Assembly: GCF_005862235.1 (NCBI RefSeq)
Contig: NZ_VCEK01000003.1
Location: 664,079-728,078 of the forward strand
Reading direction: 5' to 3'
From: Saccharomonospora piscinae
Lineage (GTDB): Bacteria > Actinomycetota > Actinomycetes > Mycobacteriales > Pseudonocardiaceae
Length of the DNA: 64,000 nt
Shown: piece after piece, positions 34,649 through 46,444 of the stretch
How positions within the stretch are numbered: the stretch's first letter is position 1
Layout of the letters: each line of letters starts with the position of its first letter
Translations under genes and position numbers: made by a program
Notes under the pieces: generated by a model
Seen by the model: the letters and a program-made list of their open reading frames with translations, nothing else
The model's database searches: none
Told to the model about the DNA's origin: nothing

Positions 34649-35458
34649 TCACCAGTGGGCGGGATGCGCCACCGCAGGGGGGAGCAGGGTCGCCGCATCG
34701 CCGCGCGCCGCGTTCACCTGCGGCTGTGTGAGGAAGAACGCCCCGGTGAGATCGGCGCTCCGCAGGTCGGCATCGCGCAGGTCGGCACCCAGGAAGTCGC
34801 AGACGCGCAGGTTGGCGCCCCGCAGATCGGCGGCGATGAGCAGCGCGCCGCGAAACGTCGTGCCGCGCAGCGAGGCGTCACGCAGCCGGGCTCCGGCGAG
34901 GTCGGCACCGCGACGGTCGTGGCCCCGCCCGCGCACGAGATCGCTGACCTCGGCCAGGAGCGGGCCGACGGCCTGCCGCGCGGCGGCCACGTCGGTGGCG
35001 GCGACCGCGTCGGCATCGGCGCCCGCGAGTGCGTCGATCCGCTCGTACTCGGACAGCAACCGTGCCCGTAGCCGCGGGTCGTCCGTCAGTGTCCGGCCCT
35101 CGGCGAGGTACCACAGCACTTCGTGCAGATGACGGGCCACGCCGAACGCCGCGAACGTGCGGCGCGCCAGTTCCGGGTCGTCGCGCCAGGACACGTCGTC
35201 GCCGGCCGCCGCGGTGATGCGCTGGCCCGCGCCGAAGCAGTCGAACACGGCGCACCCGACGAACCCCCTCGGCCGCAACTCGGCGTGAACCCGGCAGCGG
35301 AACGTCTCGTCGAGGTGCGTGCAGGGCGTGCCCGCGTCCTTGTCGGACGGGAAACCCGCGGCGGCCGAGAACGGCAGCGCCACGCAGCACAGACCCGCGC
35401 ACCGGGAACAGTCGGCCCGCAACGCCATCGCGGGCGAGCTGCCCGGCATCCCCATCAC
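34649..35458 (-). CDS. Cys-cluster (YkgJ-like) and pentapeptide-repeat protein
   Basis: 269 residues; ATGs at 35458, 35455 and 35449 are possible starts. The N-terminal ~90 residues hold a metal-binding type Cys pattern (DCSRCAGLCC, then Cys in TPCTHL, FRCRVH and VGCAVFDC), similar to the YkgJ/UPF0153 zinc- or iron-binding family. A helical linker follows, then (~180-245) about ten pentapeptide repeats of A(D/N)LxX type (ADLAGARLRDASLRGT, ADLRDADLRSADLTG), a right-handed beta-helix. The combined function is unknown. A MITE-like element lies 28 bp upstream of its start. Confidence 0.75.
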   Translation of the reverse strand: MMGMPGSSPAMALRADCSRCAGLCCVALPFSAAAGFPSDKDAGTPCTHLDETFRCRVHAELRPRGFVGCAVFDCFGAGQRITAAAGDDVSWRDDPELARRTFAAFGVARHLHEVLWYLAEGRTLTDDPRLRARLLSEYERIDALAGADADAVAATDVAAARQAVGPLLAEVSDLVRGRGHDRRGADLAGARLRDASLRGTTFRGALLIAADLRGANLRVCDFLGADLRDADLRSADLTGAFFLTQPQVNAARGDAATLLPPAVAHPAHW

Positions 35459-35486
35459 GTCCTCACCGTCGGCCAGTGGTGCCTTA

Positions 35487-35684
35487 GAGCCCCTAACACA
35501 TTGGTCTGTTCGGCTCGCGACGCCCAGACAGCGCCTCGCCGCGTTGGAGGATCGCCCACGTACTTCCAGTACGCGGACGCCCCTCCGCCTTGCGAGCCTG
35601 GGCCCCCGCCGGGGACGCTCGCCACCCCGGTAGGGGACCGCCTGGCCGCCGCTCCCTGATCGAACGCCAATGTGTTAGAGGCTC
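35487..35684. mobile_element. MITE-like element with 18-bp inverted termini
   Basis: 198 bp bounded by imperfect inverted repeats GAGCCYCTAACACATTGG (one mismatch) and by a TTA direct duplication on both sides (35484-35486, 35685-35687). There is no transposase gene inside. Ends beginning GAGCC and a TNA-type target duplication resemble IS5-family elements, so a transposase in trans is likely. It separates the pentapeptide-repeat gene from its original upstream region. Confidence 0.7.
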
Positions 35685-35728
35685 TTAGGCGATTCTTCCG
35701 CACCGGGTGTGTCGCCCAGGTGTGGGGT

Positions 35729-36541
35729 TCACCCGGGGCCGAGGCGGCGAATGGCCTCGACCGGGTCGGCGTCGAGCCACCCCCGCACGGTGGGCGCGGA
35801 GCCGTCGATCAGCCTGCCGAAGAGCCCGACCACCGCGTCCTCGAGTGCGTCGCCGGTCGGTGCCACCAACGTCGCGATCCGCGCTTCGGGCACGGTGGCC
35901 GTCGCGTGCCCGCTCGTGAGCGCCGCGATGAGCAGGGCCTGCTCCGCCGCCAGGCGCAACCTCCCGCACACCGGCAGAAACGGTTCCGCGATGCTGAGTG
36001 TGGCGGCCACCGCCGCGTCACCCGCGTGGGTGGACAGGGCGCGCGCCAGCGCCGAGGCCACGTCGGTGCGCACGGCGTTCGGGGCGGCGGCACGGCCGAG
36101 GTGGGCGTTCCACGCGACCCGGTGTACGGCGGTCAGCGGTGCCTCGATCGCGTCGGCGGCTTCGGCGATCGCGCGCACGGGTGTGTGCTCGGTCAGGCTG
36201 GCCGCCGCGAGCGCCAGTGACGGGACGAGCCGCAGCCACGCCGGGGTGTAGACGCGGACCAGCCAGTCCATGGCCAGCATCGAGCGCATCCGGTCCTTGC
36301 CGTCGTCGGCCGTGCCGACCAGTGCGGGGACGAAGCGCTTCAGCCGCTGGCGTTTCGCGAACGGCAGCCGGTCACCCAGCACCGTCGCGGTGGCGATCAG
36401 TACTCCCGACACGCTTTCCGGCCGGTCGGAATGGCGTTCTCCGGCGAACCACGCCGCAGCCTCCGGCAGGCTCACCGCTTTCGTCCTGGCCGGCGTCGCC
36501 CTGCGCGTGAGGGTGATCGACTCCAGGTCGCACGTCTGCAT
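35729..36541 (-). CDS. Hypothetical protein, all-helical
   Basis: 270 residues from ATG 36541 (GGGAG eight bases before). Rich in Ala/Leu/Arg, predicted helical throughout, with segments such as RLPFAKRQRLKRFVPALVGT, LRLVPSLALAAASL and LAAEQALLIAALT. There is no signal peptide, membrane helix or catalytic motif. I do not recognise the family. It diverges from the nitronate monooxygenase gene. Confidence 0.6.
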   Translation of the reverse strand: MQTCDLESITLTRRATPARTKAVSLPEAAAWFAGERHSDRPESVSGVLIATATVLGDRLPFAKRQRLKRFVPALVGTADDGKDRMRSMLAMDWLVRVYTPAWLRLVPSLALAAASLTEHTPVRAIAEAADAIEAPLTAVHRVAWNAHLGRAAAPNAVRTDVASALARALSTHAGDAAVAATLSIAEPFLPVCGRLRLAAEQALLIAALTSGHATATVPEARIATLVAPTGDALEDAVVGLFGRLIDGSAPTVRGWLDADPVEAIRRLGPG

Positions 36542-36578
36542 CACCGAACTCCCGTTCCCCCACTCCCGATTGGAATAA

Positions 36579-37802
<1,224 letters not shown>

Positions 37803-37821
37803 GAGTCGACGGCAGGGCGGA

Positions 37822-38712
37822 TCATTCGTCGCAGCCGAGGCCGTCCCCGTCGGCGTCGAGGCCGTGCGGGTCGCCGTGGGGCAGCGGGATGTTGTTCTCC
37901 GGCAGGTCGGCGCAGTCGAGGTCAGGTCCCGGCACCGCCGGGTCCGGTGCCGGCGCGGGTTCCGAGGTCGCGGGCGGCTCCGAGGGCACCTCGGGTGCCA
38001 CCGGCTCCGGTGGTGGAGGAACGACGGGGGCAGAGTCCTGGGGTGTGGTCGACGTCGACGTCGAGGGCTCTCGGGCAGCGCAGGCGCTCCACAACCCGGC
38101 ACCGGCGCTCCGGGCCCGCGACTCGGCAGCCTCGAATTCGCTCCGGTGAGCTTGGTTGGGAAGGACGGTCAGGGCTTCGGCGTGCCCTGACTCGACCAGC
38201 GTGCCGTTCACGAACACGCCCGCGTCGTTCCACAGGTACGCGAGGTGCCGTCCGTACCGGTCGGTCAGCTCCTGGTCGCGAGTCGTCCACACGGTGCTGC
38301 CCACAGGAGCGAGCCGCCCGAGCGATGCGGTGGCCTCGGGTCCGAAGCACTCGGTCGTCTCCGGGGTGTCGACCCCGACAAGACGCACGTCGACCGTGCC
38401 TGCCCGAAGTGCCGGGCCTGGTGCGACGGCGGTCAGTTCGAGCGTGTCGCCGTCGACCACGTGCTCGACCTTCGCAGGCTGAGAGCCCACGGGCACGCCT
38501 GGCGGAACGGGCGGGGCTTCGGGCGGTGGGAACGATGCCGTACTCGACGTCGGCCCAGGAGGCGGGAGGTCGGTTTCGGTTGGCCCGGACGTCGGCGTCG
38601 GGCCGCCTCCGACACACGCGGCGCCGAGAACGGCGGCAGGCCAGCACAGCATCAGGGTGCGCGCCGATCGAGCGAGCCGTGCCGCTCGAAGCGGTGGAGT
38701 GGCGGAAGACAT
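37822..38712 (-). CDS. Secreted thermonuclease-like protein with excalibur domain
   Basis: 296 residues. An N-terminal signal with a possible lipobox (VLGAACVGG) and a Pro/Thr-rich linker precede a staphylococcal nuclease fold (~80-215). The catalytic residues are visible: VVDGDTLEL, VRLVGVDTPET (Arg/Asp) and DRYGRHLAYLW (Arg). After another Pro-rich linker the C-terminus is a calcium-binding excalibur domain (LDCADL...GLDADGDGLGCDE, the DxDxDGxxCE motif). Predicted Ca2+-dependent extracellular or surface nuclease. Confidence 0.9.
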   Translation of the reverse strand: MSSATPPLRAARLARSARTLMLCWPAAVLGAACVGGGPTPTSGPTETDLPPPGPTSSTASFPPPEAPPVPPGVPVGSQPAKVEHVVDGDTLELTAVAPGPALRAGTVDVRLVGVDTPETTECFGPEATASLGRLAPVGSTVWTTRDQELTDRYGRHLAYLWNDAGVFVNGTLVESGHAEALTVLPNQAHRSEFEAAESRARSAGAGLWSACAAREPSTSTSTTPQDSAPVVPPPPEPVAPEVPSEPPATSEPAPAPDPAVPGPDLDCADLPENNIPLPHGDPHGLDADGDGLGCDE

Positions 38713-38798
38713 GCCGTACCTCCCGAGTCCACGCGGCCACTTCGATCGGCCGCGTGCGGAAGAAGTCGCGAACGGCGTGTCCTGTGCAACACCGCCAC

Positions 38799-38877
38799 CG
38801 TGTCCGCAGCTCAGGTAGCGGTGTCCGCACCGCGCGATGCGGACACGGCTACGCAGGCTGCGGACACGGCTGCCGGG
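38799..38877. repeat. 21-bp intergenic repeat family, locus C
   Basis: Two direct and two inverted units. The middle pair forms a perfect-looking hairpin (GTAGCGGTGTCCGCA against TGCGGACACGGCTAC, one mismatch) with an eight-base loop. It lies immediately after the LysR-type gene's stop, and may act as its terminator. Confidence 0.78.
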
Positions 38878-41184
<2,307 letters not shown>

Positions 41185-41357
41185 CGTCCAGTGCCACCGC
41201 GTCATCCATTCCGAACGAAGGATGTCACGGGAGATCGGTGACGTGGTGACACTGCCGGGGGCGGACCGACGGTGCTGAGATCGAAGGCGTCGCTCGGGCG
41301 GCCGTGGTCGGCACCGAGCGACTCACGACATCCGTCCGTTGTGGTCCGGGAGGAACC

Positions 41358-42839
41358 GTGCGCAAACCCGTCCTCGCGCTTGTCGCCGCCGCCGTGGTGG
41401 CACCGTTGACGCCAGTGGTGGCTTCGGCGGCCACCGCATCATCGAGCACGCTGCGCTGGGGTGAGTGCCCGGCAGACGTCGCGCGACCCGGTCTGGAGTG
41501 CTCGACGCTCGACGTTCCACTGGACTATCGCGATCCTGGTGGGGAAACGATCGAGATCGCCGTGTCGAGGCTGGCGAGTGCCGACCCGGACGAGCGCAGA
41601 GGAGTGCTGTTCACCAACACCGGCGGACCGGGGGGTGCGGGTCTCGAATTTCCGGCCATCCTGCGCGATGACCTCAGCGTGCCGGAGGCGGTGCTGGACA
41701 AGTACGACATCATCGGCATCGACCCACGCGGGGTGGCGCACAGCACGCCGGTGACATGCGATCTGACACTGGCGGAGCACCCGACCAACATTCCCCTGTT
41801 CGCTCGTAATCCGGCCGATGTCGCCGACGAGGCCGAGCGGGTGGCCGCGGTCGCCGAGAAATGCGGATCGTCGGAGACGGCGTCGCTGCTGCCGCACGTG
41901 ACCACCGCCAACACGGCGCGCGACATGGATCGGGTCCGCGAAGCGCTGGGGGAGGAGACGGTGTCGTACTTCGGCATCTCCTACGGCACCTATCTCGGTT
42001 CCGTCTACACGTCGATGTTCCCGGAGCGCAGCGACCGCTTCCTGCTCGACAGCGCGACCGGGCCCCACGGGTGGGATCATTCGCACTCGCGGATGCTCGG
42101 CCGGGGTGTGGAGGACCGTTTCCCCGATTTCGCGGCGTTCGCCGCCGCACGGCCCGAGTACGGTCTCGGCGAGACACCTCGCCAGGTGCGAAAGAAGTAC
42201 TTCGAGATCGCCGCGAAGCTGGACGCGGAGCCGAGGCCCGACGGTTACGACGGCCAGGCTTTCCGCCATGTCACGTTCGCCAACCTCTACTTCGACCGGA
42301 ATCTACCCGCGCTGGCCGAGACCTGGCGCGCGCTCGACACCGGTGAACCGGTGCCTGCGTCGGCCGGTACGAAGGACCAGGCCGCGCCCGCCTCCGGAAT
42401 TCCCTCGGACAACTACGTGGCCAGCCAGCTCCACGTGATCTGCAACGACTCCGATTGGCCCGAGAACGTCTGGACCTACCAGTTCCATGTCGCGGTGGAC
42501 CGGCTTCGCCATCCGATGTTCGGCGCGGCAGGAGCCAACATCACGCCGTGTGCGTTCTGGCCGTCGGAACCGGCCGAGCCTCAGGTGGACATCACCGACG
42601 AGGGCCCGGCGAACGTGCTGATCGTGCAGAACCGGCGCGATCCGGCCACGCCGCTGGCCGGGGCCCGGCAACTACGCGAAGCCTTCGGCGACCGGGCCAG
42701 GATGGTCACGGCCGACCAGGGCGGGCATCTGGCTTATCTTCAGCTGGACAACCAGTGCCTGAACGACCTCGCGACGGACTTCCTGGTGACCGGCGAGCGC
42801 CCGAACCGTGACGTCGCCTGCGAAGCCGAACCGGCCTAA
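41358..42839 (+). CDS. Secreted alpha/beta hydrolase (tripeptidyl aminopeptidase-like)
   Basis: 493 residues from GTG 41358 (GGGAGGA before). Signal peptide (VLALVAAAVVAPLTPVVASA). An alpha/beta-hydrolase fold of the SlpD/E/tripeptidyl-aminopeptidase group: oxyanion region TNTGGPGGAGLEF, nucleophile elbow GISYGTYLG, then a long lid and a C-terminal TAP-like region with Asp in NRRDPATP and His in QGGHLAYL. Cys residues in WGECPAD and elsewhere fit the disulphides of secreted members. It is the last chromosomal gene before attL of the AICE. Confidence 0.9.
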   Translation: MRKPVLALVAAAVVAPLTPVVASAATASSSTLRWGECPADVARPGLECSTLDVPLDYRDPGGETIEIAVSRLASADPDERRGVLFTNTGGPGGAGLEFPAILRDDLSVPEAVLDKYDIIGIDPRGVAHSTPVTCDLTLAEHPTNIPLFARNPADVADEAERVAAVAEKCGSSETASLLPHVTTANTARDMDRVREALGEETVSYFGISYGTYLGSVYTSMFPERSDRFLLDSATGPHGWDHSHSRMLGRGVEDRFPDFAAFAAARPEYGLGETPRQVRKKYFEIAAKLDAEPRPDGYDGQAFRHVTFANLYFDRNLPALAETWRALDTGEPVPASAGTKDQAAPASGIPSDNYVASQLHVICNDSDWPENVWTYQFHVAVDRLRHPMFGAAGANITPCAFWPSEPAEPQVDITDEGPANVLIVQNRRDPATPLAGARQLREAFGDRARMVTADQGGHLAYLQLDNQCLNDLATDFLVTGERPNRDVACEAEPA

Positions 42840-42862
42840 TAAAAGAAAAGTCGTGGACAGCG

Positions 42863-42933
42863 AAAAACCCCAGGCCGTGTGACCTGGGGTTGCTGTGCGC
42901 CATCAGGGACTCGAACCCCGAACCCGCTGATTA
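42863..42933. other. attL of the AICE
   Basis: A 71-bp direct repeat, identical to 53960-54030. It contains the 3' half of the tRNA-Lys gene (from the anticodon loop to the acceptor end) plus its terminator hairpin. It is a displaced tRNA fragment without the 5' half. From here to 43139 I find no gene. Confidence 0.92.
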
Positions 42934-43139
42934 GCAGGCGCCCCTTTGTGATGTTGCCCGACATTCGTCAACCACTCCCGCTACCTGCATAGATGTCGAC
43001 CGTGGGCCACCTTGGCGTGCCGTCGTTTGCGGTCCTTTGGATTGGGTTACGGTTGGCTCCCTGCCTGCACGTGGATGGTCGCGCTTGCCATCCGAGAGGC
43101 CTGATCCGGGGAACTCCACGGGGTCAAGATCACCCCTAT

Positions 43140-44189
43140 TTAGAATGCTAGTCGAAAATCTTCGATCTTTTGTCGAATCTGAGTGGAAGGGTCTTCGAGT
43201 GCTGCTTTCATTGTCAACATCTGACCAAGGTCGTCATTATCCAGGATGATAATCATTTTCTTATGCATATACCATTGTTCTCGGATAGTTACTTCGGCGC
43301 TGTCGCTTTTGGCGCCCTGGGTAACGATCATCCCGAACAGTCCCGAACCATGTGGCGACAAGTAGTTTGCTAGCTGGAGTATGTCTTGTTTTTTGATCTG
43401 TCCCGCGTAGTTCTTGGCGTCTACGACTATGTAATGAGCCTCGTAAAATGAGCGCATGTAGGCCCAGAACCCGCCCGTTGCGTAGTTTGGAAAAATAATG
43501 TCTCGCCGATTAACGCCCGACTTGTTTGCACTTTCCGCTATAGGTGCTTTTAAAGGTGGGCAAAGTAGGAATTCCAGTATGTCTTTACAGGTGGACTGGT
43601 ACTCGCTCCACGTGCTCTTGCCGGGCTCGATACCCGAGAGTCGTCGCTGTAGGGATTGTGCGACTTCGTATTCCGATTCCCTTTTCGAGAATTCTTCCTT
43701 GTAGGGTTCAGGTTGAAGATTGACGCCCGCGTTTCTTATGTCATTGCCATCTATTACTCTAATTTCTTGCGATAAAAGGAACTCTCTGTTCGCAAGAGAG
43801 AGCACTCCCGGGATCACGAGAATTCGCTCGGGTGGAACCTTGTTTCCTTGCAGCTCCTGAGCTTTGTATGAAATAAAATGAAGCTGATCTGCTAGCTGAT
43901 GCAATCGACTTCGAGTGCCCGGTGTGACAGTTTTAACATCTACGACCGCAGTTCTTCCGTTTTCGAATTCTAGAAAAAAATCTACTTCGCTTTTAGAGTT
44001 GATCTGATAATTTCGCATGATGGTCGACGGGTTCATTATCTGCAATAAGGCCTGTTGTGCCAGGTCTTCGAACTCAAAATTTCGCCTTATGTGGTCCACT
44101 TGATTCCTTCCGGTGAAAAAATTTCGAGGAGATCGTAGCATTGCTACAAATTGCTGAGCGCGGACTCTCGAGAGTTGCTTGGTGGTCAT
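43140..44189 (-). CDS. Protein with two PD-(D/E)XK-like nuclease domains (putative restriction or defence)
   Basis: 349 residues from ATG 44189. The frame is open further upstream through an inverted repeat, but that part looks like repeat. Base composition is far poorer in G+C than its surroundings, so it was acquired separately. Domain 1 (~55-150) has SEVDFFLEF and AVVDVKT, giving E68, D70, D84 and K86 of a PD-(D/E)XK site. Domain 2 (~220-320) has VNRRDIIFPN, then YIVVDAKNYAG (D230, D257, K259) and the following Gln-rich helix QIKKQDILQLANYL typical of restriction-like nucleases. No methyltransferase or helicase partner is adjacent. A DNA-targeting defence role is inferred from fold pattern and cargo position. 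Confidence 0.65.
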   Translation of the reverse strand: MTTKQLSRVRAQQFVAMLRSPRNFFTGRNQVDHIRRNFEFEDLAQQALLQIMNPSTIMRNYQINSKSEVDFFLEFENGRTAVVDVKTVTPGTRSRLHQLADQLHFISYKAQELQGNKVPPERILVIPGVLSLANREFLLSQEIRVIDGNDIRNAGVNLQPEPYKEEFSKRESEYEVAQSLQRRLSGIEPGKSTWSEYQSTCKDILEFLLCPPLKAPIAESANKSGVNRRDIIFPNYATGGFWAYMRSFYEAHYIVVDAKNYAGQIKKQDILQLANYLSPHGSGLFGMIVTQGAKSDSAEVTIREQWYMHKKMIIILDNDDLGQMLTMKAALEDPSTQIRQKIEDFRLAF

Positions 44190-44327
44190 CCCGTCGCCTG
44201 ATGGCGTCTCGATCACGCCGTGGCGGGGCCGCAACCTTCCTCGATACCGGCGGCTTTCGTTGCCAGGCTTGCGGCTCCGGCGCGGTGTGATAGCCATCAG
44301 GTCAGGCGACGGGAGGACCACCAAGCA
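44176..44327. repeat. Imperfect inverted duplication at the nuclease gene start
   Basis: The outer 23-bp arms (44176-44198, 44305-44327) match at 22 positions, and inner segments (ATCACGCCGTGGCGGGGCCG against its partner) pair imperfectly. The right arm carries an inverted copy of the first codons of the nuclease gene (TTKQ), so this is an inverted duplication of the gene's 5' end. Confidence 0.75.
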
Positions 44328-44398
44328 GCCCACCTGCCAACCGGAACCGCCGGCACTTCTCCTGGCCATCCCGGAGCCTGCCCGCCCGGCGAGGGCAT

Positions 44399-44574
44399 CT
44401 CTTCTTCTGTTCGGCGGCCTCGCCGTGGTTCCCGGCCGCCTGCCTTCCGCCTCGGGTCCGCGTGCGGGGCGTCGGGACCGGCGTCAGCCGCACGCCCGGC
44501 GGCCCGCTGGCGCGGACCCAGAGAACAGCAGGCAGGCGGCCCCGGCGGGGCCGCCCTTGAACAAGAGAAGAAAG
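44399..44574. repeat. Large nested palindrome (candidate transfer or replication site)
   Basis: Nested complementary blocks over 176 bp: CTCTTCTTCTGTTC with GAACAAGAGAAGAA, GGCCGCCTGCC with GGCAGGCGGCC, GGGTCCGCG (44454-44462) with CGCGGACCC (44511-44519), and GCGTGCGG with CCGCACGC around a 20-base loop. It has no credible ORF and lies between the nuclease and Nudix genes. It could be a clt/oriT-like site, a single-strand origin or a structured RNA; nothing decides between them. Confidence 0.6.
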
Positions 44575-44620
44575 TTTGAACACAAGCACCTGGGGTGCCG
44601 ACACGCTGAGTTCCGGAGGG

Positions 44621-45211
44621 ATGGATGTGGAGCTTGTGGGCTCATACGATCGACGGGTGGCAGACGAGGATGATGCGGCCCGGTGGGTAGTTCACGGTGA
44701 GCGATCGGTCTATCGGAGTGACTGGGTGACGGTGGGCCTGGCGGACATCTCGGTCCCGTCGGGCGAGCGGTTCGAACACCACACGGTCGAGTTCCCGCCT
44801 GCGGCGATGGCTGTCGTGTTCGACGACGCTCGTGAGCATGTGCTGTTGAGCTGGCGCCATCGGTTCGCCCCTGAGGTCTGGAACTGGGAGCTTCCCGGCG
44901 GGATCGTGGAACAGGGTGAGGACCCTGCCGTCACGGTGGCGCGCGAGGTCGAAGAGGAAACCGGCTACCGACCTCGAAGCACGCGGCACCTGGTGACCTT
45001 TGAACCCGCTGTGGGCATGCTGCGGAACCCGCACTACGTCTACGCGGTGGACGGCGTTGAACGGGTCGGCAATCCAACGGAGCTGGATGAGGGCCGTTTC
45101 CGCTGGGTTCCCTACGCTGAGGTTCCGGAGCTGGTCCGGGCCGGGCAGGTGCTCAATTCGGGTGCGCTCGTCGCCCTGCTGTACGTTCTCGCGCTCGACG
45201 GCGGGTCATAG
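44621..45211 (+). CDS. AICE Nudix hydrolase
   Basis: About 196 residues. ATG 44621 has GGAGGG almost touching it, so GTG 44627 may be the real start. The Nudix box is complete: GIVEQGEDPAVTVAREVEE followed by ETGY (G-x5-E-x7-REVxEExG). A Nudix gene beside an XRE regulator is a regular part of AICE regulatory modules; the substrate is not known. It converges with the XRE-TPR gene, overlapping by six bases. Confidence 0.85.
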   Translation: MDVELVGSYDRRVADEDDAARWVVHGERSVYRSDWVTVGLADISVPSGERFEHHTVEFPPAAMAVVFDDAREHVLLSWRHRFAPEVWNWELPGGIVEQGEDPAVTVAREVEEETGYRPRSTRHLVTFEPAVGMLRNPHYVYAVDGVERVGNPTELDEGRFRWVPYAEVPELVRAGQVLNSGALVALLYVLALDGGS

Positions 45212-46324
45212 CCGATCGCGGAGCTGGGCGATTCTCGCGCGTTGTCGAGCGGAACCGGTCTGGTTCGCCAGTTGCTCGGCGCGGGCGATGTGCTGTGCGG
45301 CTTCGGGAAGATCGCCGCGCGTGAGCAGTGCTTGGGCGAGGTCGACTCGTAGACCAGCCTCGGCGCGGGCGAACGTCCCTTCTGGGATGCCTGAAAGTGC
45401 GGAGCTGAGGTCGTGTACGGCCTCGATCGATCCGAGACGGGCAAGGCAGTTGCCTCGCCAACGTGCGAGGTGCGCCGAGTTCAGGAAGAGGAAGGGCAGT
45501 TCGGGATCCGCGTCCCCGGTCGGCATGAGATCGGCTGCCTCGTCAAGAAGCCGTTGGGTCGCGGGAGCATCGCCTACGGCTGACCGGAACTCGGCTTCCG
45601 CTGCGCTGAGCCATGCTCGAAGGCGTTGCGGAACTCTCGATCCGGCGGTGAGCCGGGCATGCTCGGCGAGCTGTGCAGCGTCGGCCTGTCGGCCGGAGTC
45701 GAGCAGGGCGTATGCCTGCTGAGCGCTGACGTGCGCGAGAACGGCGGGGTCTTCACCCTCCCGCGCTGCGGACTTCGCGAGTTCGTGCATGCGCCATGCT
45801 TCGCGGGTATTGCCGGAGTCGAGCGACTGCCACCCGGCCAGTGCGGCGGCTTCCGCGAGGGCACGGGCCAAAGCTGGACGGCCGGTCCCGGGTAGTGACT
45901 GCTGTAGCAGTTCCGCCATGGTCTGTGTGTGCGCTGAGGTCTGCGGGATCAGGGCGGCCCCGAGCTGCCGGTCAAGACTGCGGTAGTGGTCGGTCTGCTG
46001 TTCCAGCAACAGCACGAGCTCGTTGCTAATTGAGCGAAGCTCCAACGGATCGACCGCGGCCGACGTCATGGGATCGGTCGCGAGTTCGACGAACCCGAGT
46101 TCGGCCGCGGTCAATTGGAAGACGTCACAGAACTCGTCGCGCCAGTCGGTGACCTGCGTGGTGCCGCGCTCCCATTCGACGTACATCCGCTTCAAGCTGG
46201 CAGCAGTGGGCGGGCGCATCCCCCGCTTGAGCCGTGCATCGTGCAGGCGACGGCAGACCTCGGCCTTGCTCCAGTCCCGGTTCAGTCTCGCCTGCGCTAT
46301 GGGTGTCAGCTCGTCGGCAGTCAC
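45206..46324 (-). CDS. XRE helix-turn-helix regulator with TPR-like repeats
   Basis: 372 residues. The N-terminal domain (~1-75; AQARLNRDWSKAEVCRRLHDA, SLKRMYVEWERG) is an XRE-type DNA-binding domain. From ~130 the protein is all-helical, with TPR-like pairs (LAEAAALAGWQSLDSGNTREAWRM, AYALLDSGRQADAAQLAEHA, ALLTRGDLPEAAQHIARAEQL). This RRNPP-like layout suggests response to a peptide or protein signal. Proteins of this type accompany the Nudix gene in many AICEs and control element activation. Confidence 0.8.
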   Translation of the reverse strand: MTADELTPIAQARLNRDWSKAEVCRRLHDARLKRGMRPPTAASLKRMYVEWERGTTQVTDWRDEFCDVFQLTAAELGFVELATDPMTSAAVDPLELRSISNELVLLLEQQTDHYRSLDRQLGAALIPQTSAHTQTMAELLQQSLPGTGRPALARALAEAAALAGWQSLDSGNTREAWRMHELAKSAAREGEDPAVLAHVSAQQAYALLDSGRQADAAQLAEHARLTAGSRVPQRLRAWLSAAEAEFRSAVGDAPATQRLLDEAADLMPTGDADPELPFLFLNSAHLARWRGNCLARLGSIEAVHDLSSALSGIPEGTFARAEAGLRVDLAQALLTRGDLPEAAQHIARAEQLANQTGSARQRARIAQLRDRL

Positions 46325-46444
46325 GAATCCCCCATTGCCTCACCAGGGAAAACAGGGGTGACTCACCCCCGACTCATCCCCGGCTCACCTGTTCTCACGT
46401 CTTCGTGTCGTGTGTCCTTGAGGCATGACAGTGATGGCAAACGA

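Noticed and set aside
43140-44369. Longer form of the nuclease protein starting at 44369.
   Set aside because: The extra 60 residues are encoded by the inverted repeat and have low-complexity Arg-rich character; ATG 44189 gives a normal N-terminus.
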